Both the position numbers and the translations under genes were made by a program. The notes under the pieces were generated by a model. It searched no databases, was not told where the DNA came from, and saw only the letters and a program-made list of their open reading frames with translations. Shown here piece after piece: positions 19,208 to 28,790 of a DNA stretch of 64,000 bases. The number at the start of each line of letters is the position of its first letter. The stretch's first letter is position 1. The DNA is from Verrucomicrobiota bacterium (GTDB lineage Bacteria; Verrucomicrobiota; Verrucomicrobiia; CAIQCK01): assembly GCA_016235595.1 (NCBI GenBank), contig JACRJX010000044.1, forward strand, positions 1 through 64,000. Reading direction: 5' to 3'.

Positions 19208-19825
19208 ATGAAGAATTGGTTTGTCGGAACGATCATTGCGCTTGTTTCAACGCTGAGTTACGCCGCCGATGGATGGGTGGCTGCTGAGTTAAAGGAAGCC
19301 CAGACGCAACTCGACCAACGGCAGTTCGCACAGGCTTTCGAAATCTGCCACAACCTGCTTCTCATCAACCGCGCCGCATCACTCGGCCGCGATGCATCGG
19401 ATCAGGCGAGGTCACTGCTGAGCACGGCAGGCCGGCGGGTGAAGGCCGGTAATCCCCGGGTTTTCAGCGCGGCGTTTATTGAGCGGGCCAAGCGGTTGAA
19501 CTTCATTCAGGTCGGTTGCGCGTGGATGCCTGCCGAAACCAAAGCGCAATTGTCGGCGGATGCGATCGCAAAGCTGGAGAAGTTCACTCAAGCGAAGGTT
19601 TGCCCCCAATGCAATGGCGCCTGCATCACAGATTGTCTCAACTGCGAAGACGGCAAGGCCAAGTGTGTAGCTTGCAATGGCACTGGACGGGCCACCGGAG
19701 GCGGCACTTTCGCCCGCACACAGTGTCCGGTATGCAGCGGCAAGGGTAAATCCGTGTGCACGTTCTGCCGCGGCAGCGGTTTCGTAGTTTGTCAGAAATG
19801 CGACGGCACCGGTCTTCGTGATTGA
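19208..19825 (+). CDS. Exported protein with DnaJ-like CxxCxG zinc-finger repeats
   Basis: Start at 19208 with AGGAGAGTG upstream. The 205-residue protein has a signal peptide (residues 1-19, SYAAD), a helical domain (about 25-130) and a Cys-rich C-terminal third. There, CPQCNGAC, CLNCEDG, CVACNGTG, CPVCSGKG, CTFCRGSG and CQKCDGTG recall the zinc-binding module of DnaJ. There is no J domain. The module probably binds zinc and perhaps unfolded protein; function not established. Confidence 0.75.
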   Translation: MKNWFVGTIIALVSTLSYAADGWVAAELKEAQTQLDQRQFAQAFEICHNLLLINRAASLGRDASDQARSLLSTAGRRVKAGNPRVFSAAFIERAKRLNFIQVGCAWMPAETKAQLSADAIAKLEKFTQAKVCPQCNGACITDCLNCEDGKAKCVACNGTGRATGGGTFARTQCPVCSGKGKSVCTFCRGSGFVVCQKCDGTGLRD

Positions 19826-19840
19826 CAGTACGGGTCGCCG

Positions 19841-19953
19841 ATTTCACAAACCGAACGGCCCCAGTCTTTCGACTGAGGCCGTGGTGCGCCGCCGGGGGGA
19901 AGCGGCGCGCAGACCGGCGGGGAGCCGGCCCGCTTAAAGTCGCCTTGTGAAAT
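19841..19953. repeat. Multi-hairpin intergenic element between convergent genes
   Basis: Outer 9-bp arms ATTTCACAA (19841-19849) and TTGTGAAAT (19945-19953) enclose three consecutive stem-loops. The first pairs GGCC.CAGTC with GACTG.GGCC (19857-19880). The second pairs GCGCCGC with GCGGCGC (19886-19908). The third pairs CCGGC with GCCGG (19914-19928). It sits in the 241-bp gap between genes ending at 19825 (plus) and 20067 (minus). No U-tract follows, so it is not a classical terminator, although bidirectional termination remains possible. Confidence 0.6.
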
Positions 19954-20066
19954 ACCCTAGCTCATACCTTCACCCACTGATTAAGCGAAATCTTAGTCGT
20001 TTTCTCAAAAACCTGTCAAGGTTTTGATGCACGCTATTTGCTTTTCGGCGGCCACCATGCAGGAGT

Positions 20067-21407
20067 TTAGAGACTCCACCCTTTCCTATACTCGCAGCGA
20101 ACGTATTGGTTCGCTACCGTGACATTTGTCACCTTGAGTTTCGCCGCGTCCCACTCGATCCGGGTATCCACTCGCTTGGCGATATTGCCCAGCAAACAGG
20201 TTTCCGTAAGCGGGCCGGAGTAGCTGAAGTCGGCATTGGCTTGCTTGCCACTCTTGCAGCAATCGGCCCAGTGCATCTCGTGGACGCCTTTGATTCGCGG
20301 CTGCGTCTTCTCCGGACGCTTATAGGCCTGCATCGCCGACTCCGGAATCAGTCGCGGACTGTTGCCATACACGCCGCAGATGAGCGTGCCCTTGGTGCCC
20401 TTGAAGATGGAGCCGCCTTCGTTCGGCAGTTCGCGGCCATCCTCCAGTTCCAATGGCCGCGGTGGACGCGTGCCCTCATACCACGTCAGTTTCACCGGCG
20501 GCAGATTCCCGCGAGCAGGGAAACGAAATGTGATGACCGAGGAAATCGGATGGGTGTCGGGATTGAGGTCGCTGGAGGTTGCATCAACGCTCGATGGCGG
20601 GCCAAGTTTCAACGCAGTTACAACGGAATCCAAGGTGTGTGCACCACGGTCGCCCATCATGCCGTTGCCGAAATCCCACCAGCAACGCCACGTCCGCGGA
20701 TGATACGCCGGGTGATACGCCCGCTCCGGCGCAGGGCCGAGCCAGAGATCCCAGTTGAGCTTCCCGGGCAGCGGCGGCCTATCTTCCGGCCGGCGGCCCC
20801 ACTTGGAGCTCCACGAGGCGTGGCCCCAAGGGTAATACGTCAGGCTGCAATAGGATTCCACCTCCCGCACTTCGCCGATGGCGCCATCCCAAATCCACTC
20901 GCAAATCAGCTTCAACCCTTCCCCACTCCGGCCTTGGATGCCCATCTGCGTGCAGACCTTCGTTTCCTTCGCGGCCTTCGCCAGCATTCGCGCTTCATAC
21001 ACGTCGTGGCAGAGCGGCTTCTGGCAATAGACGTGTTTGCCTGCGCGCATCGCCGCCATCGAAATCACCGCGTGCGTATGATCCGGCGTGCCGATGACCA
21101 CCGCGTCAATTTCCTTCTGCTTCTCCAGCATCTCGCGGTAGTCGGTCCAAACCTTCGCCTTCGGATACTTGGCGATGGTCTTCGCGGCGTAATCGAGGTC
21201 CACATCGCAAAGCGCGACGATATTCTCACCGGCCAATCCGTTCAGATTCGCGGCGCCCATGCCGCCGATGCCGATGCCTGCGATGTTGAGCTTGTCGTTC
21301 GCCGACAACCTCCGCTCACCACCGAGCAGTCGTCCGGGCAGAATCGTAAACGCAGCAGTGGCAACTGTGGTCTGGAGAAAACTGCGACGTGTGAGAAGGG
21401 TTTTCAT
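20067..21407 (-). CDS. Tat-exported Gfo/Idh/MocA-family oxidoreductase
   Basis: The start is placed at 21407, immediately before the twin-arginine leader (LTRRSFLQT). The 446-residue protein has the NAD(P) loop IAGIGIGGMGAANL, the YCQKPLCHD variant of the EKP motif (Glu replaced by Gln) and a long C-terminal domain with the GDRGAHTLDSV helix. The Q-K-P variant is typical of this large verrucomicrobial/planctomycete subgroup and is shared in part by its paralogue at 27366-28790. It is probably a periplasmic sugar dehydrogenase-like enzyme; the substrate is not known. It diverges from the PQQ-propeller gene. Confidence 0.9.
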   Translation of the reverse strand: MKTLLTRRSFLQTTVATAAFTILPGRLLGGERRLSANDKLNIAGIGIGGMGAANLNGLAGENIVALCDVDLDYAAKTIAKYPKAKVWTDYREMLEKQKEIDAVVIGTPDHTHAVISMAAMRAGKHVYCQKPLCHDVYEARMLAKAAKETKVCTQMGIQGRSGEGLKLICEWIWDGAIGEVREVESYCSLTYYPWGHASWSSKWGRRPEDRPPLPGKLNWDLWLGPAPERAYHPAYHPRTWRCWWDFGNGMMGDRGAHTLDSVVTALKLGPPSSVDATSSDLNPDTHPISSVITFRFPARGNLPPVKLTWYEGTRPPRPLELEDGRELPNEGGSIFKGTKGTLICGVYGNSPRLIPESAMQAYKRPEKTQPRIKGVHEMHWADCCKSGKQANADFSYSGPLTETCLLGNIAKRVDTRIEWDAAKLKVTNVTVANQYVRCEYRKGWSL

Positions 21408-21564
21408 GGCATTGTCTCTTGAGCGGTCTATGTCAGCCTGACTCGGCGCAACGCTATCCATACTTCCGCAGCCAGATGGACAGCAAGGATTAACATTGGC
21501 ATGCGACTTCCCGCCACTTACGGTGTTTACAGTTCTCGTTATGTCGAAGCCAGGAATTCAGTTT

Positions 21565-23283
21565 ATGCCAAAGAATACGCAGCGCCTTTCACTCCCGTTT
21601 GCACTGTCGGCTCTCCTTCTGTCTTGTTCTGCCGTCGCTGGCAATGCTGCCGACTGGCCCCGCTGGGGCCGCGACAACTCCTGCAACATGGTTTCCGACG
21701 AGAAAGGCCTGCCGGACTCGTTTTCGCCCGGCGTGAAATCAGCCCCGTCTCCATCTGTACCGGGCATGACGACCACCACCGACACGCCTGCCAAAGCGCC
21801 GAAGCCTGACGACAATAAGTTCGGCAGCGGTATCAAGAACCCCGACGCCAATCTCGCCGGCCCCCAGTGGGGTATTTCGCCCAAGGTGCCTGAGGTTGAT
21901 CCCGCTACCACAAAGAACGTCCGCTGGATCGCACGTATGGCGACGCACTGCTATGGCAGTCCGGTGGTTGCCGGCGGCAAAGTGTTCGTTGGCGTCAACA
22001 GTGACACGCATTACGACGAGCACCACTCGACGCGCGGCGGCGGCGCGGAACTGTGCTTCGACGCGGCAACCGGCAAACTGCTCTGGCAGTTGCTCATCCC
22101 GACTGCGGCTGTGGTCAAGAAGGACCCGCTGTTCAACTACGATTGTCTCAACCTCGGCGTCTGCTCGACGGCGGTCGTTGATGGCAACCGTCTCTACTTC
22201 TGTTCCAACCGCGACGAAGTCCTCTGCATGGACATCCGCGGCGAAACCAACGGCAACGACGGACCGTTCAGGAAGGAAGCCGAATTCATGGCCAGCGAAG
22301 GCGAGAAACCCGCTACACCGCTCTGCCCCACCGACGGTGACATCATCTGGCGCGTCAACATGCTCACGCACCCCGACGTGGAATGCTGGCCGCAGGACGC
22401 CAACGACTGCTCCATTCTTGTCGTCGGCGACTACCTTTACGTCTGTCCATCCAACGGTGTGAACCGGACCCACAAGGTCATCCCCCGCCCGAACTGCCCG
22501 TCGCTGATTGTGATCGAAAAGAAAACCGGCAAGATCATCGCCCGCGATGACGCGAAGGTCGGGCCGAAGATCCTCCACGGTGAGTGGTGCTCGCCGTCGT
22601 CCGGCGTCGTCAATGGCCGCCAACTGGTGTTTTTCGGCGCGGGCGACGGTTGCTGCTATGCGTTCGACGCCAAGCCAGCGCCGCCCGAGCGCGGCGAGCG
22701 CCTCGGTCGCTTGAAGACGGTCTGGAAGTTCGACCTCAACGCCGCCGCCCACCGCGAGGGCAAATACCGCAGCAAGAGTGGTCCCAGCGAGTGCATCGCC
22801 TCGCCGGTGTTCTATAAGAACCGCGTCTATGCCTCTGTCGGCCAGGACCCAAAGCACGGTCGTGGCCGTGGAGAATTGGTTTGCATTGACGCAACCAAGA
22901 CCGGCGACATCACCGAGTCGGGCAAGGTCTGGGTCTTCGACGAGATCGACCGCAGCCTCTCAACCGTCGCGATTGCTGACGGGCTGCTTTTCACTGCCGA
23001 CAATAGTGGCCGCATATTCTGCCTCGATGCCGACACCGGCAAGAAACACTGGATGCACGACATGCAGACACCGATCTGCTGCTCGCCGGTCGTCGCCGAC
23101 GGCAAGATGTATATCGGCACCGACGACGGCGATTTTCTGATTTTTGCGGCCAGCAAGGAGAAGAAACTCATCAATAATGTCAGTCTCGGTTCCGGCATCG
23201 TCTCCACCCCCGCCATCGCCAACGGCACCATCTTCATCGCGACCCAAAGCCACCTCTACGCCGTCGCAGCGGAGAAGAAGTAG
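21565..23283 (+). CDS. Secreted PQQ-like beta-propeller protein
   Basis: The ATG at 21565 is preferred because a signal peptide follows directly (MPKNTQRL...AVAGNAA). The 572-residue product begins with DWPRWGRDN, a signature of secreted PQQ-repeat propellers. It continues with repeated strands such as GKVFVGV, NRLYFCS, DYLYVCPSNG and LLFTADNSGRIFCLDADTGKKHW. A Cys-Cys pair occurs in SPICCSP-like and GDGCCYAF segments. These propellers may bind PQQ or act as scaffolds, and no alcohol dehydrogenase catalytic residues could be assigned. Divergent from the oxidoreductase across 157 bp. Confidence 0.85.
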   Translation: MPKNTQRLSLPFALSALLLSCSAVAGNAADWPRWGRDNSCNMVSDEKGLPDSFSPGVKSAPSPSVPGMTTTTDTPAKAPKPDDNKFGSGIKNPDANLAGPQWGISPKVPEVDPATTKNVRWIARMATHCYGSPVVAGGKVFVGVNSDTHYDEHHSTRGGGAELCFDAATGKLLWQLLIPTAAVVKKDPLFNYDCLNLGVCSTAVVDGNRLYFCSNRDEVLCMDIRGETNGNDGPFRKEAEFMASEGEKPATPLCPTDGDIIWRVNMLTHPDVECWPQDANDCSILVVGDYLYVCPSNGVNRTHKVIPRPNCPSLIVIEKKTGKIIARDDAKVGPKILHGEWCSPSSGVVNGRQLVFFGAGDGCCYAFDAKPAPPERGERLGRLKTVWKFDLNAAAHREGKYRSKSGPSECIASPVFYKNRVYASVGQDPKHGRGRGELVCIDATKTGDITESGKVWVFDEIDRSLSTVAIADGLLFTADNSGRIFCLDADTGKKHWMHDMQTPICCSPVVADGKMYIGTDDGDFLIFAASKEKKLINNVSLGSGIVSTPAIANGTIFIATQSHLYAVAAEKK

Positions 23284-23334
23284 CGCATTTGATTTCTGGT
23301 GCCATTTCGCGGGACGCTGCGTAGAATCTGCGCC

Positions 23335-25302
23335 ATGAAGCGCATCCTCTTCGCACTCGTCTTCACATTTGTCTGCGCGTGTCAGGCGGCAGACACCGTC
23401 CCCCTCACCTCCCTCGACCTCGCCAATCTGCACTTCGAGGGCTGGCGAAAGCCGCAAACCGACAAGTCCTTCAGCGGCAGACCGCTCTCCATCGCCGGCC
23501 AGAAGTTTCAGAATGGCATCGGTACGCGCGCGCTGAGCACGCTCTGGTTGGAACTCGATGGGCGGGTCGAAAAGTTCGTCGCCGCTGTCGGCGTGGATGA
23601 TAGCACATCCAACGAAACTGCGGCCGTCTGCTTTACGATCATCGGCGACGGGAAGAAACTCTGGACCTCCGGGGCAATGAAACGCGGCGAAGCTGCAAAG
23701 CCTGTGGACCTCAACCTCAAGGGCGTGCGCTCGTTGCTGCTGAAGGTGGATCACGTCGGCGAAAGCAACAACTTCGACTACGCCGACTGGGCAGACGCCA
23801 AGTTCATTGCCGCCGGCGCGAAGCCACGCACCGTCAACGCCCCCGCAGAGAAAAAGGTCATTCTCACGCCAAAGCCGCCCCGCGCGCCCCGCATTAACGG
23901 CCCCAAGGTCTATGGCTGTCGGCCCGGCAATCCCTTCATCTACCGCATCCCGACCACCGGCGAGCGGCCCATCAAGTTTGCCGCCGACGGATTGCCCACG
24001 AGTCTGCGGCTCGACACCACCAGCGGCATCATCACCGGCTCCACCCCCGCCCGCGGCACGCACGCGCTGACTCTGCGCGCCAAAAACCGTCACGGTTCGG
24101 CGACTCGCGAGTTCAAGATCGTCAGTGGCGACACGCTCGCGCTCACGCCGCCGATGGGCTGGAACCATTGGTATGCCCACTACAACCGCGTCACCGACGT
24201 GATGATGCGCGAGGCCGCCGACGTGATGGTCCGGACCGGCATGGCCGACGCGGGCTACAGCTACGTGAACATTGACGATTGCTGGATGAACGCAACGCCG
24301 GACGCCAAGCGCACACCCGACCCGCTCCGTGTCGGCCCGTTCCGCGACGCCGCCGGCAACATCATCCCCAACAAATACTTCCCCGACATGCGCGCGATGA
24401 CCGACTACATCCACGCCAAGGGCCTCAAGGCCGGCATCTACACGTCGCCCGGCCCGCTCACCTGCGCGGGCTACTGTGGCGCCTACCAGCACGAGGAACA
24501 GGACGCAAAACTCTTCGCCGAATGGGGCTTCGATTTCCTGAAATACGACTGGTGTTCCTACAGCAAGGTCGCTGCGGACGACAAGAGCCTCGACATGATG
24601 AAGAAGCCTTACGTGCTGATGGGCGGCATCCTCAAGAAACTGCCGCGCGATATCGTCTTCAACCTCTGCCAATACGGCATGGGCGACGTGTGGCAATGGG
24701 GCGCGGAGATCGGCGGCCATTGTTGGCGCACCGCCGGCGACCTCGGTGCGGAACTGAACCGCATCTTCGCCGTCGCCCTCAAGAACGCCGAGTATCGCCA
24801 ATGGTCCAAACCCGGCGCATGGAACGACCCCGACTACATCCAGATCGGCTATGTCGGCGATGCCCGCGGCGAAGGAATGCCCAAACCCTGCCCCCTCACC
24901 CCCACCGAGCAGTATTCATTCATGTCGCTCTGGAGCCTGATGGCTGCGCCGCTTTTCTACAGCGGTGACATGAGCCAACTCGATCCCTTCACCCTCAACG
25001 TCCTCTGCAATCCCGAAGTCATCGAGGTGAACCAGGACCCGCTTGGCGAGAGCGCGCGTGTCGTCAAGCTGACCGACGACACATTCCTCATGGTCAAGCG
25101 CCTTGAAGACGGCAGCCACGCCGTCGGCCTCTGCAACCGTGGCGAGACCACGGAAACCATCACCGCCAAATGGAGCGACCTCGGCCTCACCGGCAAACAA
25201 ACCGTCCGCGATCTATGGCGGCAGAAGGACCTCGGCAAGTTCGAAGGTCAGTTCACCGCCACCGTGCCGCGACATGGCGTTGTCCTCGTCCGCGTGAGGT
25301 AG
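23335..25302 (+). CDS. NPCBM - Ig-like - GH27 alpha-galactosidase
   Basis: The 655-residue protein has a signal peptide (residues 1-19). An NPCBM/NEW2 carbohydrate-binding domain follows (about 25-160; GRPLSIAGQKFQNGIGTRA, VGVDDSTSNETAAVCF). Next comes a putative Ig-like domain (about 188-265), then a GH27 barrel from LTPPMGWNHWY (residue 270). The nucleophile is Asp405 in FLKYDWCSY, and PGAWNDPDYIQIG and a C-terminal beta-sandwich follow. It should remove terminal alpha-D-galactose from glycans outside the cytoplasm. It lies 51 bases behind the PQQ-propeller gene, so the two are probably one transcript. Confidence 0.94.
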   Translation: MKRILFALVFTFVCACQAADTVPLTSLDLANLHFEGWRKPQTDKSFSGRPLSIAGQKFQNGIGTRALSTLWLELDGRVEKFVAAVGVDDSTSNETAAVCFTIIGDGKKLWTSGAMKRGEAAKPVDLNLKGVRSLLLKVDHVGESNNFDYADWADAKFIAAGAKPRTVNAPAEKKVILTPKPPRAPRINGPKVYGCRPGNPFIYRIPTTGERPIKFAADGLPTSLRLDTTSGIITGSTPARGTHALTLRAKNRHGSATREFKIVSGDTLALTPPMGWNHWYAHYNRVTDVMMREAADVMVRTGMADAGYSYVNIDDCWMNATPDAKRTPDPLRVGPFRDAAGNIIPNKYFPDMRAMTDYIHAKGLKAGIYTSPGPLTCAGYCGAYQHEEQDAKLFAEWGFDFLKYDWCSYSKVAADDKSLDMMKKPYVLMGGILKKLPRDIVFNLCQYGMGDVWQWGAEIGGHCWRTAGDLGAELNRIFAVALKNAEYRQWSKPGAWNDPDYIQIGYVGDARGEGMPKPCPLTPTEQYSFMSLWSLMAAPLFYSGDMSQLDPFTLNVLCNPEVIEVNQDPLGESARVVKLTDDTFLMVKRLEDGSHAVGLCNRGETTETITAKWSDLGLTGKQTVRDLWRQKDLGKFEGQFTATVPRHGVVLVRVR

Positions 25303-25545
25303 CAACAAGGAAGTAACCACCGTCGAGGCGTCGTTGCAGAAAGCGTCTCCTCCAGCTTCAGGTCAAACGTCGCTACCGCAACCATCACGCGGCCGCCGGT
25401 GGGCACGCCCATCGCAAGTAGCCAACGCGACCATTGCGGATTGCTGGTTAGGGGGGCTAGGCAAGCGAGAGAGGAGACGAAGAGGAGGGTGACAATCCCA
25501 TGCCGAAGCTCGAACTCCAATGAAGCAGCGTCTTATACCTTGTTT

Positions 25546-26778
25546 TCACTTACGAAGCGCGCGTGTTAATGCTTCTTTGTCACGGGCATAAGCGGACAGT
25601 CCGAAATCGTGCGGGTCCGACACAATCTGCGCAAAGCTGTTAATCCCAAAGCCGGTTAGACTCAATGAAACGCAACTGGTAAGCACTTGGCTATCGTAAA
25701 GGGTTCTCAATCTTTGTCCGTCTAGTAGTATCGAGCCATCACTCTTGAGGAGTTTGAGACTATTCAAAGACATTTCGCTTCTCATCACGATATGAAGGGC
25801 ATCATTTCCTTTGACTACCGCTGGCATAGGCGCGCTCTGAGACTCAGACTCCATAACCAACGGAATTAAGGCATCTTCTCCTGAAACAGCGTCGGCCTTC
25901 GGCAATCTGAGATATGCAAATGGCTTCACGGCAAAAGCTCGCCCGCCACTGTTGGTCAGGATCATGGATACCCGCAAGTAGTCTGGTGCTGTAATCTGAA
26001 CAAGCCGTTCAAGATCGCTGACCACAACCTTGGCATCGTCGCCGAGTGAGACAGCATAATGATAGCTCCGTCTGAAAAGCCAGCGCAGGTGTTGTTCATT
26101 GAGATGAATCCATATCCTACGTAGGACATCGGTCTTTTGAGCTTCTTGAACTGCTCTATCTCTATGTTGTGGTCCCTTCTCCCGTGCAATCTTCTCAGCA
26201 TATGCATTCTCATCTAATTCAAACAACGCGTAACGTTGACCCGGCGCGGTTGTGATAATCGTGTGAGGCCCGGTCTTCCATTTTTCAGGATGGGGCTGCA
26301 AGTAGAGCGGATCAACCTCAGTCGCGTAGTTCTCCAAGGCCATTTTGGCCATTTGTTCTATTGGTGGGCCATACGCTGTCCACTCACTGAGCAACTTGAT
26401 GCGTTGGTTGTCTTTGTCTAGTGCCGAGTCGAGTAAGTGAGGTCTTCTGTCGAGATCGCTGAGGAATGTGATCACTTGCTCATGTTGGTGGAGCGCCTGA
26501 CGAGCAATATCCAGATACGCCGTAATTCTCTCCGTTGTCGCATTTCCGTCGAAATCCGGCAAAATCGAGTTCCTTGCGATTGCCTGTCCGGTAATGACGT
26601 CAATCATCACAGACTTCTTGAAAGACGCACGTTCCGGCCCGATTGAGATGTCAGAAATGCGAAAGGATGGGCGTGAGCGGTCAAAAACACGGGATATTAT
26701 GTTTTGAAGCAGAGCAGTCACAAGCACGCCGAGCGTGAATGTGCTGGCGCCAATGGTGAGATCCTGTACAGTCGTCAT
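25546..26778 (-). CDS. N-terminally anchored orphan protein, AT-richer than its neighbours
   Basis: The start at 26778 is supported by AAAGGA five bases upstream. The 410-residue protein has one N-terminal membrane segment (about residues 9-28, ASTFTLGVLVTALLQNII) and a soluble remainder with no motif I recognise. The base composition is visibly lower in GC than the flanking carbohydrate genes. The gene is bordered by gene-poor DNA (25303-25545 and 26779-27365), so recent acquisition is plausible. The good coding start and uninterrupted frame argue that it is real. Confidence 0.65.
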   Translation of the reverse strand: MTTVQDLTIGASTFTLGVLVTALLQNIISRVFDRSRPSFRISDISIGPERASFKKSVMIDVITGQAIARNSILPDFDGNATTERITAYLDIARQALHQHEQVITFLSDLDRRPHLLDSALDKDNQRIKLLSEWTAYGPPIEQMAKMALENYATEVDPLYLQPHPEKWKTGPHTIITTAPGQRYALFELDENAYAEKIAREKGPQHRDRAVQEAQKTDVLRRIWIHLNEQHLRWLFRRSYHYAVSLGDDAKVVVSDLERLVQITAPDYLRVSMILTNSGGRAFAVKPFAYLRLPKADAVSGEDALIPLVMESESQSAPMPAVVKGNDALHIVMRSEMSLNSLKLLKSDGSILLDGQRLRTLYDSQVLTSCVSLSLTGFGINSFAQIVSDPHDFGLSAYARDKEALTRALRK

Positions 26779-27365
26779 TTAGTCCTTTCTTGCTGAGCTT
26801 CCTTCAAAACATCACCATTTCCACTTTTCAGTTTCACCTCGGCGGGCGTTCACGCCCACCGAGCCGCGTCGATTGTTCGTTGATTACGCCACCTGCACTG
26901 GGCGATGTCGCTACAGTAGCTCCGGCGGTTGGGGCCGAGGGCGGCCATGCGGAAGTCATTAGGTTTCCGGCTTTCACCTCAGTTATGATTATCCCCGCCA
27001 AGGTATTCATGCACAAGCCGTTTCTTCGTTCGCTTACTGGGCCATCTTCGTCACTGGGGCGCTCCAAGAGCTTTGTTAGCCGTCGAGGAGGGCGCTGGCG
27101 CGTAACAGGTCCACCTGTCAACAAGAAGCCTGCCGGAGACACTGGGAGTAAGGAGGTAGTGTAGCAGGAACGCGACTTCGGCACACTGGGGACGCACTAC
27201 CGGTGTATATGGATTTGAATCCCGTTGGAACTCATCCAAGCTACAAACTGGACGCTAAGGTGGAGCACTGCCTTCGGACGTGCTCATCCTTCGCAACCGC
27301 AACGGCCACCGCGCCCAGAGGTCGCGGTCCACCATGCGAAGCCAGTCGCAGCCTGCCACCTGTAC
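26779..27365. other. 587-bp gene-poor gap
   Basis: No reading frame here has a credible start, composition or recognisable product. The only clear structure is a 10-bp interrupted hairpin at 26838-26863 (CTCGG.GGGCG-TTCA-CGCCC.CCGAG), 60 bases ahead of the orphan gene start on the minus strand. A short GGATTTGAATCC string at about 27211 recalls a tRNA T-arm, but no cloverleaf can be built around it. The gap may contain decayed coding sequence. Confidence 0.5.
26838..26863. other. GC-rich stem-loop upstream of the orphan gene
   Basis: CTCGG (26838-26842) pairs with CCGAG (26859-26863), and GGGCG (26844-26848) pairs with CGCCC (26853-26857) around a TTCA loop. A single mismatch separates the two stems. 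It could be a small palindromic repeat or a leader structure. Confidence 0.5.
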
Positions 27366-28790
27366 TTACAGCGTCCACCCTGCGCGATACTCGCGGCGGA
27401 TGAACTGGTTGGCTTCTTCCAAGTTGGTGAAGCGCAGGTTGGCGGAATCCCATTTGAGGCGATTCAAGGTCAGTTTCTCACGGAGTTGCATGCGCAGCGG
27501 CACGTTGCCCAGCAGCACCGCCTCGGCCAATGGCCCGGCCCAATCGAAGTCCGCGCCTGATTTCTTGCCGGTCTTGCACGCCTCGATCCAGTCGGCGTAA
27601 TGGCCCTTGACCCGCGGGATGCTCTTCGGGGCGTTGTTGAAGTCATGACGCCGGGCTTCAGGCCAGACGTAAAGGCCCAGCATGATGCCCTCATCACCAA
27701 TGAGCAACCGCCCGTTGCTGCCCATTTGAATGCCGTCGGGCACGCCCTCGATACGGGATGGCCGCAAGCCGCCGTCATACCAGACCAGTTTCAGCGGCGG
27801 CATCTCCACCTCGCCGGCACCCTTGCCCTTGAGACCGGCCACATGGGGATTGTGGGCCTGGATCTTCGCCGAGCGCGCAGGGAAATGATAGGTCACGATT
27901 GAGCCGAGCGGATAGGTCTCTTTATTCACACGCGTGGAGACTGCCTCGACGCTCTCCGGCGCGCCGAGCTTGAGCGCGCGGAACACCGGGTCCATCGCGT
28001 GGCAGCCGATGTCACCAAGCGCGCCGGTTCCAAAATCCCACCATCCCCGCCATTTGAACGGCACATAAGCGGGATGATACGGCCGCTCCGGCGCGGGGCC
28101 GAGCCAGAGGTCCCAATCGAGCGTCGGCGGCACGGGCGGTGTCTCCTTGGGCCGATCGACGCCCTGCGGCCAATATTCCGCAAGCAAACCCTTTGACGGC
28201 CGGTCCGTCCAGATATGAGCCTCGCGCACCTTCCCAATGGCCCCCGCCCAGATCAGCTCGCACAACCGCCGCGTGTCCTCCGAACCGGCGCCTTGATTGC
28301 CCATTTGCGTCACCACCTTTGCCTTGCGTGCCGCCTCGGCCACCTGCCGCGCCTCCCACACCGAATGCGTCAGCGGCTTCTCGCAATAGACGTGCTTGCC
28401 GTGCCGCAAACCCTCCATCGAGGCGAAGGCGTGATGATGGTCCGGCGTGCCGATCACGATGGCGTCGATCTCCTTCATCTCGTCGAGCATCTTCCGATAA
28501 TCCTTGAACACCTTCGCGTTCGGATACTTCTTGAACGTATGTGCCGCGTGGGCCTCGTTCACATCGCACAGCGCGACGATATTCTCGCCCGGGCATTGTT
28601 CATTGATGCACCGGAGGTCCGTGCTGCCCTGCCCGCCGATGCCGATGCCAGCGATGTTGAGCTTGTTGTTGGGCGTGGTCTGCCCGCGCAAACCGAGCAC
28701 GGAGCCCGGCACGATCGTAAAGCATGCGCCGGCCATGCCCATGCGTTGAAGAAAACTGCGGCGTGTGATGTGGGAAGATTCTCGTTTCAT
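27366..28790 (-). CDS. Tat-exported Gfo/Idh/MocA-family oxidoreductase
   Basis: Start at 28790, just before the twin-arginine leader ITRRSFLQRMG. The 474-residue protein has the Rossmann loop IAGIGIGGQGSTDL, HVYCEKPLTHS with the canonical E-K-P, and the GDIGCHAMDPV helix of the C-terminal domain. It is a clear paralogue of the product at 20067-21407, with matching blocks such as LGPAPERPYHPAY, but keeps the Glu that the other has lost. It is expected to act on a sugar or sugar acid in the periplasm. Confidence 0.9.
   Translation of the reverse strand: MKRESSHITRRSFLQRMGMAGACFTIVPGSVLGLRGQTTPNNKLNIAGIGIGGQGSTDLRCINEQCPGENIVALCDVNEAHAAHTFKKYPNAKVFKDYRKMLDEMKEIDAIVIGTPDHHHAFASMEGLRHGKHVYCEKPLTHSVWEARQVAEAARKAKVVTQMGNQGAGSEDTRRLCELIWAGAIGKVREAHIWTDRPSKGLLAEYWPQGVDRPKETPPVPPTLDWDLWLGPAPERPYHPAYVPFKWRGWWDFGTGALGDIGCHAMDPVFRALKLGAPESVEAVSTRVNKETYPLGSIVTYHFPARSAKIQAHNPHVAGLKGKGAGEVEMPPLKLVWYDGGLRPSRIEGVPDGIQMGSNGRLLIGDEGIMLGLYVWPEARRHDFNNAPKSIPRVKGHYADWIEACKTGKKSGADFDWAGPLAEAVLLGNVPLRMQLREKLTLNRLKWDSANLRFTNLEEANQFIRREYRAGWTL

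Noticed and set aside
25248-25520. Open frame of about 90 codons on the minus strand
   Set aside because: It overlaps the end of the GH27 gene antisense and shows no family or clear start.
26790-27184. Open frames on both strands in the gene-poor gap
   Set aside because: No ribosome binding site, low-complexity composition and no recognisable product; likely chance or decayed sequence.
27200-27270. tRNA-like GGATTTGAATCC string
   Set aside because: No acceptor, D or anticodon arms can be built around it.
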